The position numbers were made by a program, and so were the translations under genes. A stretch of DNA of 64,000 nt. Source: Jeotgalicoccus meleagridis (GTDB lineage: Bacteria; Bacillota; Bacilli; Staphylococcales; Salinicoccaceae). The notes beneath the pieces were generated by a model. The model was not told the origin of the DNA, ran no database searches, and saw only the letters and a program-made list of their open reading frames with translations. Location of the stretch: positions 308,342-372,341 of the forward strand of contig NZ_CAJEWD010000008.1 in assembly GCF_903994045.1 (NCBI RefSeq). The letters run 5' to 3'. Shown here one piece after another: positions 55,080 through 62,852 of the stretch (position 1 is the first letter of the stretch; every line of letters starts with the position of its first letter).

Positions 55080-55871
55080 TTATAATTCAATATCTCTGTT
55101 TGCATCTTTAGAATAGATATAAGCAAATGGCTCATCTAAACCAACTGCATAAGTTGCTTGTAGTGCATAAGCACCCATAAAGATGTAGTCACCTTTATCT
55201 ACAGGCATCCAGTCGTTGTCTAAGTTATACATACCACGTCCAGATAGTACATAAGCACCGTGCTCTTGAACATGTGTTTCAATATAACCGTGTGACGCAC
55301 CAGGTTTGAATGAAAGAATGTGAATGTTCATATCAAAGCTAATGTCAGCTGGTAGTAAATCTTGAACTAATACTTCTTCCATACCTTCGTATGCTTTAGC
55401 TTCAATGTTGTTTACATTGCCAGTAACAACTTCTGGTTTACTAACATTTTTAGCTTCTTGATAGCGTTTCTTATAAAGGAAAAGACGGCTATCTTCACCG
55501 TTGTTATTGTTTTCGAATTTAAGTTCTAAGTGTGGTGGAACGTAGATGTAGCCACCTTCAGTTAGTTCGTAAGTTTGTCCATCAACAGTTGCAGTTACGT
55601 TTCCGTATACTACATATAGGAAAGTTTGGATGCCGTCGCCGCCAAAACCTTCTTTGTTACCACCGTTATTTTTAACAGTTACAAGGTAGTCGACAAAGCG
55701 AGCACCCATACGTGGTGAACCAAGGATTGACATATCGCAATCTTCAAATCCAGGTACAACGTTATTAACTAAGCCGTCTGGAGTTAATACTGCATAAGCC
55801 TCCTTTTTCACTACTGAACGTGTTTCTAAAAGTCCTTCTCTATAACCTTGCTGGTGATTTAAGTAACCCAT
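55080..55871 (-). CDS. allE: (S)-ureidoglycine aminohydrolase AllE
   Basis: A 263-residue bicupin, the size of E. coli YlbA (AllE). It releases ammonia from ureidoglycine and yields (S)-ureidoglycolate. Family stretches are NHQQGYREGLLETRSVV at the start, FLYVVYGNVTATVDG in cupin 1 and ETHVQEHGAYVLSGRGMYNLD in cupin 2 with metal ligands Glu, His and His. GGGAG lies before the ATG. Intact. Confidence 0.93.
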   Translation of the reverse strand: MGYLNHQQGYREGLLETRSVVKKEAYAVLTPDGLVNNVVPGFEDCDMSILGSPRMGARFVDYLVTVKNNGGNKEGFGGDGIQTFLYVVYGNVTATVDGQTYELTEGGYIYVPPHLELKFENNNNGEDSRLFLYKKRYQEAKNVSKPEVVTGNVNNIEAKAYEGMEEVLVQDLLPADISFDMNIHILSFKPGASHGYIETHVQEHGAYVLSGRGMYNLDNDWMPVDKGDYIFMGAYALQATYAVGLDEPFAYIYSKDANRDIEL

Positions 55872-55930
55872 TTATAATATCTCCCTTTCTATTGTATAAA
55901 AATCTATATATAAGCTATGCAAACTCACTT

Positions 55931-57154
55931 TTAGTAAGCAAGTTTGTATAGAGTTTCTGCTAATACTTCAATACCTTTAACTAGGTCTTCAATGTCAGTT
56001 TCTTCTTCTACGTTGTGTGAAATACCGCCGATTGAAGGAACGAATAACATTCCTGTAGGCATGTAGTTTGAGAAGATCTGTGAGTCATGACCTGCACCTG
56101 AAGGCATTACTTTGTAAGAATCGCCAACAACTTTTTCTGCAGACTCTTCAATCATGTTAACAATACCTTCGTCCATAAGCGCTGGCTCTTGTTCCATCCA
56201 AAGGTTAATGTCAGCAGTCATACCGTATTTTTCAGCAACTTCGTTAATTGTTGATTCAACAGTTTTAGCGAAGTCGTTTAATTCTTTTTCATCGATGTGA
56301 CGTGTATCCACTGAGAATTCAACTTCTCCTGGAACAACGTTAACAACACCAGGAACTGGTTTAACGCTACCGAAAGTCACAACTAGTGGATCGCCGATTT
56401 CGCGTGCTTTAGTTACAAGCGTTTGAGCAATCTCAGTGAAAGCAACTACTGCATCTTTACGGTAACCCATCGGTGTTGTACCAGCGTGGTTTGCTTCACC
56501 TTTTAGGTTGATAGTGTAACGTTTTTGTCCAACGATACCTGTAACAACCCCGATTTTTTTCTCTTCTTTTTCAAGGATTTGTCCTTGTTCAATGTGCACT
56601 TCTATGAAGGCTTTGATATCGTCGCGAACTTTATCGTCAGTTCTGAAGTCAAAACCTGATTCTCTCATTGCATCAACGAATTTAATTCCTTCTCCATCAG
56701 TGATGTCTTTAACATCATCATTGTTTTGAAGGTTAAAGAAGTTTTTCACACCCCAGAATGTGTAAGGGAAACGAGAACCTTCTTCTTCAGCGATAGAAAG
56801 TACTTCTAAAGTACGTTTAGGCTGACCGTATTTTTCTTTCAAGTAAAGAGTAGCAATTAGTGCACTTAAAATACCGAACTGTCCGTCAAGGTGTCCACCT
56901 TCTACAACAGTATCGATGTGTGAACCTGACATAATTGTTTCTTCTGGTTTTTCTGAACCAATTAGTCGACCTGATACGTTACCTACAGCATCACTTGATA
57001 CTTCTAGGCCGTTTTCTTCAAAAATTTCTTTCAAAGCGTCAACTGCTTGGCGCCATTCTTCTGAATAAAGTAGGCGAGTTATTCCACGAGGGTCTAATCC
57101 ACCGTAACTTGTAAACTGTTTGTCCAGTTTTTCAAAAGTTTCACGAATATCCAT
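55931..57154 (-). CDS. allC: Allantoate amidohydrolase AllC
   Basis: A 407-residue M20-family metallohydrolase. It splits allantoate into ureidoglycine, ammonia and CO2. Motifs: SGSHIDTVVEGGHLDGQFG, AEEEGSRFP with the catalytic Glu, AFIEVHIEQGQILE, GEANHAGTTPMGYR and GAGHDSQIF. The start at 57154 (MDIRETFEKL) has GTGGAGTGG upstream. Seven further residues are open 5' (MSGVDKK). First gene of an eight-gene unit running to arcC. Confidence 0.93.
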   Translation of the reverse strand: MDIRETFEKLDKQFTSYGGLDPRGITRLLYSEEWRQAVDALKEIFEENGLEVSSDAVGNVSGRLIGSEKPEETIMSGSHIDTVVEGGHLDGQFGILSALIATLYLKEKYGQPKRTLEVLSIAEEEGSRFPYTFWGVKNFFNLQNNDDVKDITDGEGIKFVDAMRESGFDFRTDDKVRDDIKAFIEVHIEQGQILEKEEKKIGVVTGIVGQKRYTINLKGEANHAGTTPMGYRKDAVVAFTEIAQTLVTKAREIGDPLVVTFGSVKPVPGVVNVVPGEVEFSVDTRHIDEKELNDFAKTVESTINEVAEKYGMTADINLWMEQEPALMDEGIVNMIEESAEKVVGDSYKVMPSGAGHDSQIFSNYMPTGMLFVPSIGGISHNVEEETDIEDLVKGIEVLAETLYKLAY

Positions 57155-57324
57155 TTTTTTATCCACTCCACTCATATTATTTCACTATCTATTATAATCT
57201 TTATACTCATCGGTAACATTGACAGTTCCAACAATCATCCGGAAACAAATTATTCATTTTAGACAAATACAGAAAATTTCAGTAATCTGTATAAAGAATA
57301 AAATAAATAAAGGAGTTTGATTTG

Positions 57325-58149
57325 ATGACTAAGTCCACAGTGACTATAAAAACAGAAGAATCATATTCATTAACAGGCTTTTTATATGAAAGCACTGCCC
57401 ACAATAAAGATGAAATCCTTGGCACTTTAATTTACCTGCACGGTGGCGGACTCGTATTCGGCGAAAAAACAGACCTCCCTTTAGAGTATTTAGACATATT
57501 ACGAAGCCGCTTCGATGTACTCTTAGCAGACTATCGCCTAGCGCCGGAATCAAATATTGATGATATATTTTCCGACTTACAAGACCTATATCACTTTGCG
57601 GCATCTTTAAAACACGAAAATATATATGTTTTAGGTCGCTCGGCAGGTGCTTACCTGAGTTTAATGATGGCACGAGACTTTAATATTGCCGGTGTCATTG
57701 ATTTTTACGGTTATTTCAACTTTACTCATAGTGACTTTGACTATTTACCACATGATCAAAAACATTTATCTAGCCTCTTAATCGATGACTTAGAAGTTAC
57801 AAATACGAGAGATTATGTGACAGTGAATGAACCTGTTGATCCACGTTACCTACTCTATTTGTATTATCGTCACAAAGGTAATTGGAAGGATAAACTTGGC
57901 ATAGATGTTAATGCTGATAAATACCGTCTCACTCAGGATGATTTTTCAAAACTTCCACCGATCTTTATCGTCCATGCTAAAGGAGATCCTGATGTGCCTG
58001 TCTTTTTTAGTCGTAAGCTTTCAAAAAGTGTCCAAAATAATGAGTTTCTAGAAATTGATACGACAGTTCATAATTTCGATCAGGAAGTCACTGATGAAAA
58101 TCTTAAAATTTATGAGGCAGCTGTTCAATTTATGGCTGACCAAAGATAA
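57325..58149 (+). CDS. Alpha/beta hydrolase inside the ureide locus
   Basis: A 274-residue hydrolase of the hormone-sensitive-lipase-like alpha/beta family. The oxyanion motif is HGGG (about residue 33), the nucleophile elbow GRSAG (about 105), the acid is in KGDPDVP and the His in HNFDQE. It is an esterase or amidase with unknown substrate. The ATG at 57325 follows AAAGGAG by 9 bases. It lies between allC (divergent) and allB (convergent), and its terminator also serves allB. This setting suggests, but does not prove, a task in ureide or purine degradation. Confidence 0.85.
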   Translation: MTKSTVTIKTEESYSLTGFLYESTAHNKDEILGTLIYLHGGGLVFGEKTDLPLEYLDILRSRFDVLLADYRLAPESNIDDIFSDLQDLYHFAASLKHENIYVLGRSAGAYLSLMMARDFNIAGVIDFYGYFNFTHSDFDYLPHDQKHLSSLLIDDLEVTNTRDYVTVNEPVDPRYLLYLYYRHKGNWKDKLGIDVNADKYRLTQDDFSKLPPIFIVHAKGDPDVPVFFSRKLSKSVQNNEFLEIDTTVHNFDQEVTDENLKIYEAAVQFMADQR

Positions 58150-58152
58150 AAA

Positions 58153-58182
58153 AGCGATTCAAACCAGCTGGTTTGAATCGCT
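58153..58182. terminator. Bidirectional terminator hydrolase/allB
   Basis: A perfect 30-bp palindrome (AGCGATTCAAACCAG and its complement) with A run before and T run behind lies between two converging genes. Confidence 0.88.
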
Positions 58183-58188
58183 AAATTT

Positions 58189-59556
58189 TTATTTATAGAA
58201 TTGTCCAATCTTAAGATCACTTACACCATTTTCCATGTTGTAGATTTCATTTCCACGTAAAATTGTACCAGCTACTTGTGCGCCAATTTCACGTCCGATA
58301 TAAGGACTAATTTTATTGCGGTATTCTAATTCTTCTTTTTTAACAGTATATGGTGCATCTTTTTTAATTAAGACGAAGTCTGCATCATAACCTACTTCAA
58401 TGCGTCCTTTACCAGCCAAGTCAAAACGATCTGCAACATTCGATGCAATGATGTCAGCGAATTGTGTCAGTGACATACCACGTTTTTGAACCGCTTCATC
58501 AAATAGGAGATCCACATTATTTTGGATTCCAGAAATTCCACCCCAAGCTTCAAAAGCATCATCTGTATCTTTTAAATCTGGTGTACATGGTGAGTGGTCA
58601 CTTGTTACAAACATAACTTTACCGTCAAAGACTCTATCCCACATACCTTCAAGACGTGATTTTTCACGGATTGGTGGTGAACATTTAACAACTGGGCCAA
58701 TGTCATCTAATTCCTCTTTGTAAAAGTAGAGATAGTGTGTACACGTTTCACATGTAATATCGACACCTTCACTACTTGCTTGATGAATTAAGTCAATTGC
58801 TTCAGCATTAGCAACGTGAACGATATGCACACGGCAGCCTGTTTCTTTAGCAAAAAGAATAATCTTTTGAATCGGTTCGATTTCTGTAAATACTGGTCTA
58901 GAATCGACATAAGCCGCTAATGATTTCTCACCGCGTTCTTGTGCTAATTGACCAAGCTTATCTGTAATCGGTCCGTTTTCAGCGTGAACTGATAAAATTT
59001 TACCAGTCTTAGCAATTTGTCTCATACCTTCATATAGAGAGTAATCATCGACATTCATGAAGTCTCCTTCAATTGAACGGTCTCCTGCTGTTGCGACAAA
59101 TGCTTTATAAGCGACGACCCCATTGTCATCTAATTCTTGAATGCCACCATTTAAATTGAATGGAACTAGTCCACCATAACTGTAGACATCGACAGATAAC
59201 TTATCATCACCTGCAGCAAATTTTTTCTCAATTGATTCTTTATCAACTGTTGCTGGGATTTGGTTTAAAGGCATTTCTATAAATGAAGTCACCCCACCTT
59301 TAGCAGCGGCGCGCGTACCTGTGTCATAACCTTCCCAGTGATCACGAATGGAACCGCCTGGTTCTGAGATGTGTACGTGGGCATCAATCATACCTGGTGA
59401 TACGATTAAACCTTTAGCATCGACAACTTTGGCAGCTTCTGCTTCTATGTCAAGTCCAATTTGAGCAATTTTACCATCTTTAACAGCAACATCAACAACT
59501 TGTTCGCCACCTGGTAAAATAACAAGTCCATTTTTAATTACTAAATCAAAAGCCAT
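58189..59556 (-). CDS. allB: Allantoinase AllB
   Basis: A 455-residue cyclic amidohydrolase that opens allantoin to allantoate. The metal centre is visible: DAHVHISEPG, the carboxylated Lys in VAYKAFVA, SVHAENG, HIVHVAN and VTSDHSP with the final Asp. The start at 59556 (MAFDLVIKNG) has AGGAGG 9 bases upstream. An upstream ATG at 59577 reads into this site. It is transcribed alone, from the region shared with the divergent pucR-like gene. Confidence 0.94.
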   Translation of the reverse strand: MAFDLVIKNGLVILPGGEQVVDVAVKDGKIAQIGLDIEAEAAKVVDAKGLIVSPGMIDAHVHISEPGGSIRDHWEGYDTGTRAAAKGGVTSFIEMPLNQIPATVDKESIEKKFAAGDDKLSVDVYSYGGLVPFNLNGGIQELDDNGVVAYKAFVATAGDRSIEGDFMNVDDYSLYEGMRQIAKTGKILSVHAENGPITDKLGQLAQERGEKSLAAYVDSRPVFTEIEPIQKIILFAKETGCRVHIVHVANAEAIDLIHQASSEGVDITCETCTHYLYFYKEELDDIGPVVKCSPPIREKSRLEGMWDRVFDGKVMFVTSDHSPCTPDLKDTDDAFEAWGGISGIQNNVDLLFDEAVQKRGMSLTQFADIIASNVADRFDLAGKGRIEVGYDADFVLIKKDAPYTVKKEELEYRNKISPYIGREIGAQVAGTILRGNEIYNMENGVSDLKIGQFYK

Positions 59557-59607
59557 GAAAAATTTCCTCCTACCCATTTATAAAAAAACGCAAAAAAGCT
59601 TGAGTGC

Positions 59608-59631
59608 TAAAATGTATTATAAAACATTTTA
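59608..59631. promoter_or_regulatory. Candidate operator/-10 region upstream of allB
   Basis: TAAAATGT-N8-ACATTTTA is a palindrome with 8-bp arms. On the minus strand it contains TATAAT at 59621-59616, so a protein bound here could cover the allB -10. The remaining 243-bp gap between allB and the pucR-like gene shows no other gene. Confidence 0.4.
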
Positions 59632-59799
59632 CCCTAAAACAAGCATTCTAACACTCAATAGTCTTTAATATTTACGTTTTATTTATTATTAGTGTACTAT
59701 TATATGAGGAAATAAAAATTGTTAAAAAGATGAGCATAGAAAAAGTTTTTTGTTCATTTTGTACAAATTTTCTTTATTAACATAATAGGTGATGAATAC

Positions 59800-61410
59800 A
59801 TGGTATCAATTAGAGAAATTTTATCATTAGAACGATTTTCTAATTTTAAACTCATAAATAAAAACGGTAATATAGATAGAGAAGTGACTAGCGTCGATAT
59901 TACAGAAACGCCTGACGTTAAGGACTACACTTCAGAACACACTATCTTACTGACAACAGCCATGAACTTTAAGGATGATCCTAAAGGCTTGATAAAATTT
60001 ATTGACGGCATCAATGAAGTACCTGTTGCTGCACTTGGTATTAAGCTGTCGCGCTTTATCCATACACTTGACCAGGCGGTCATTGACCATGCGGATTCTT
60101 TAAATTTTCCCTTAATTGAGATCCCAGATAATTGGAAGCTAGGTCAAGCGACACATAGCATCGCAACTTATATATCAAATGATGAGACAGAAAAACTTTA
60201 CTACGCTTTAGAAGTCCAGCAAAGAATGAATTCCATGTTGATTAAAGAGTTCTCTGTCGAGCGTATGCTCAATCAGCTGAGTCAGTTTTTGCGATTGCCT
60301 TTGATGTTGATTAATCCTTTTTATAAAGTTGAAGAAGTGAGTAATCACTTTACTAATAATCAGAAGTTGTATAAGGAAAACTTGCGTTATTTTAATGATA
60401 TTTATCTGCCAGAGAAAAAAGATGCTAGCCGTGATTTCAATAGTAAATATGCGGTCTTTGAAGTCCCTGCTTTTTCATACTTCCCTTACTATCTGGTAGT
60501 CTCAAACCTCGATTCAATTTCCTATCCTTTTAGTCATTTAGCAATTGAGCAAGCTATCAACTCCTTATCGTTTGCAATATACAAAAATTCAAGAATCAGA
60601 GCAACGGAACAAGAAGATGTCAATTTACTCTTTGGTTCGATCATTAACTCATCCGATGGCTCCCCGATTAACTTAGAAAGTCATCCCGACTTTTTTGAAC
60701 GTTATCACTTAAAAGATTCATCTTATTATCAAGTTATAATATGCGGTATCGACTCTACTTCTGACATAGAGAACTCTGAGTACGTCAATGAACGTTATCA
60801 GCTCACTTTCGAGTGGTTGCAGAGTGTACTAGTGACCTTGGATCCTAATATCAGTATTTTTGGTTTTGGTGATTCTAACAAGTTTGCTATCCTTCTACAG
60901 GACCGTCACGAATATTACCAAGCATATTGCCGTCATTTACAACAAGAATATAAGAAGTATTTTAAGGAATCACTGTCTTTTGGAATTGGTAACGAAGTGT
61001 CTGAATTCAGTCAAATTCACACCTCATTTTTAGAAGCACAAGAGACTTTTGATATTTCAAAAGATCATGGAGAAAAAGAGTTTTTAGAAATTTATCGTCC
61101 TAGAAATTTCGAAGAATTATTACAGCTTTTACCAGCAGATAAGGTGAGACCTTTTGTAATTTCTACGTTGGGAGAGCTCGCCTTCCCAGCGAATACAAAA
61201 GACAAGGAATTAAAGAAAACTTTACAAATTTACATGGACAATCAATGTGATATTACCAAGACATCGAATGAAATTTTTGTTCATAGAAATACTGTAAAAT
61301 ATCGAATCAATAAGTGTGAAGAAATGCTTAGAGTAAATGTCATGGATCCCGTTCATTCATTAAATATTCGCTTGGCACTCTTCATTTCACAGCATATTCA
61401 AAATACTTAA
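59800..61410 (+). CDS. pucR: PucR-family transcriptional regulator of ureide use
   Basis: A 536-residue regulator. The N-terminal PucR domain (residues about 1-120, IREILSLERFSNFKLI) is followed by a long middle region with a GGDEF-like/CdaR fold. The C-terminus has the HTH_30 domain TKTSNEIFVHRNTVKYRINKCEEML. PucR in Bacillus senses allantoin-type ligands and activates purine catabolic genes. Its place divergent from allB makes it the likely controller of the all genes and the MFS gene. Only a weak GGTGAT lies before the ATG. Confidence 0.88.
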   Translation: MVSIREILSLERFSNFKLINKNGNIDREVTSVDITETPDVKDYTSEHTILLTTAMNFKDDPKGLIKFIDGINEVPVAALGIKLSRFIHTLDQAVIDHADSLNFPLIEIPDNWKLGQATHSIATYISNDETEKLYYALEVQQRMNSMLIKEFSVERMLNQLSQFLRLPLMLINPFYKVEEVSNHFTNNQKLYKENLRYFNDIYLPEKKDASRDFNSKYAVFEVPAFSYFPYYLVVSNLDSISYPFSHLAIEQAINSLSFAIYKNSRIRATEQEDVNLLFGSIINSSDGSPINLESHPDFFERYHLKDSSYYQVIICGIDSTSDIENSEYVNERYQLTFEWLQSVLVTLDPNISIFGFGDSNKFAILLQDRHEYYQAYCRHLQQEYKKYFKESLSFGIGNEVSEFSQIHTSFLEAQETFDISKDHGEKEFLEIYRPRNFEELLQLLPADKVRPFVISTLGELAFPANTKDKELKKTLQIYMDNQCDITKTSNEIFVHRNTVKYRINKCEEMLRVNVMDPVHSLNIRLALFISQHIQNT

Positions 61411-61438
61411 TTACTTGTTGAAAACCTATAATAAAATT

Positions 61439-61471
61439 AAAACTCATTGTTCATTATGAACAATGAGTTTT
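61439..61471 (+). terminator. Terminator after pucR-like gene
   Basis: AAAACTCATTGTTCA and its complement form a 15-bp stem with a 3-base loop. The arms contain the CTCATTGT word also seen in the 41-bp repeats. Confidence 0.75.
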
Positions 61472-61522
61472 GTCATCTTTACTAGTATAATATAGCTAGT
61501 CAATTAAATAGGAGGCGTCACA

Positions 61523-62782
61523 ATGGATCAAAATCAAAAAAACGGCTCCCATTACTATAAAAAGATAATTATAGCTTTAGTACTCGGTTGGGTCGCTATT
61601 TGGATTTACAGAACAATATTAACGCCAATTTATCCTCAGATTCAAGAAGCGCTCGGTAATGCTTCTAACGCGGAAATTGGGTTAATTGCTTCTGTGTATT
61701 TCTTTGCTTATACAGGTATGCAGATTCCTGCAGGTGCACTTGTAGATAAATTCGGACAAAAATCAGTCTTAATTCCAGCATTCATCGGATTTGCAATAGG
61801 TGCAGTGGTACTTGGTACTTCATCTACTCTAATCCAAGTTTACCTCGGTTCACTCATCGCAGGTCTTGCAACAGGTTCTTACTACGGAGCTGCTTACAGT
61901 CTGTCAGCAAAACATGTACCAAAAGACAAGAAAACTTTTGCTAACGCAGTAATCAACTCTGGTTCTGCTGTCGGTATGGTAATCGGACTAATTGGTTCTT
62001 CAGTTCTTGTTGGTGGCTTAAACATTGATTGGAACTGGATGCTTTACGGTACTGCACTAATCATCCTTGGTGTCACATTCATCTTCTTCATCAACATCAA
62101 GAGTGATAAACAACTTGCTGCTATGGAAGAAGAAAACAATGGTGGCGTTAAAGTAGATGCAAAACCAGTTGTCGAAGAAGACGACGGCGTGTCATTATTC
62201 TCAGGTAAACACTTAACGATTTACTTCGTATACTTCGCAGTATGTTACGGTTACTACATGATTGTAACTTGGTTACCTTCATTCCTAGTTGCTGAAAAAG
62301 GATTCGCACAATCAGATGTTGGTTATGTTTCAGCACTAGTTGCTATTGCAGGTATTCCTGGAGCATTAATCTTCGCTCGTATTCTAGACAGAAGACAACA
62401 AGATCGTTTGAAATATATCTTAGGCTTATTGATTGTTGCTGCAGTCATGATTGGATTGACAGTATACTCTCCATCACCATGGATTCTGTACATCGCACTA
62501 ATTCTTTACGGACTATTTGGTAAACTAGCAATCGACCCTGTGTTGATTACTTACGTATCAGATTCAGTACCGGAACACAAAACAGCTAAAGCACTTGGCT
62601 TGTTTAACTTCTTCGGTATGGCATCATCAGTTGTTGCACCTTGGTTAACTGGATTCATCGGTGATACTACAGGTTCACAAATTATCGGTTTCTACATTGG
62701 TACAATTTTACTACTAGTAGCAGCCGCGCTATTCTTCTTAGTAATCTACTTAAGAGATGGCAAAAACTCACAACACGCTTAA
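61523..62782 (+). CDS. MFS transporter, candidate allantoin/ureide permease
   Basis: A 419-residue major facilitator with twelve membrane segments split by a central acidic loop (about residues 195-225, EEENNGG and EEDDGV). The signature between segments 2 and 3 is GALVDKFGQKS. It follows the PucR-type regulator on the same strand, and no other allantoin permease is in the locus, so uptake of allantoin or another ureide is a fair inference. Substrate motifs cannot be read. AGGAGG lies before the ATG. Codon use is strongly biased as in the all operon. Confidence 0.82.
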   Translation: MDQNQKNGSHYYKKIIIALVLGWVAIWIYRTILTPIYPQIQEALGNASNAEIGLIASVYFFAYTGMQIPAGALVDKFGQKSVLIPAFIGFAIGAVVLGTSSTLIQVYLGSLIAGLATGSYYGAAYSLSAKHVPKDKKTFANAVINSGSAVGMVIGLIGSSVLVGGLNIDWNWMLYGTALIILGVTFIFFINIKSDKQLAAMEEENNGGVKVDAKPVVEEDDGVSLFSGKHLTIYFVYFAVCYGYYMIVTWLPSFLVAEKGFAQSDVGYVSALVAIAGIPGALIFARILDRRQQDRLKYILGLLIVAAVMIGLTVYSPSPWILYIALILYGLFGKLAIDPVLITYVSDSVPEHKTAKALGLFNFFGMASSVVAPWLTGFIGDTTGSQIIGFYIGTILLLVAAALFFLVIYLRDGKNSQHA

Positions 62783-62791
62783 GACAAATAC

Positions 62792-62829
62792 AAAAGATGG
62801 TCTCAAGAAAATTCTTGAGACCATCTTTT
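62792..62829. terminator. Bidirectional terminator MFS/SLC13
   Basis: AAAAGATGGTCTCAAGAA pairs with TTCTTGAGACCATCTTTT, and T runs follow on both strands between converging genes. Confidence 0.88.
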
Positions 62830-62852
62830 TTTTGTGCATTTTATCTAGTTAA

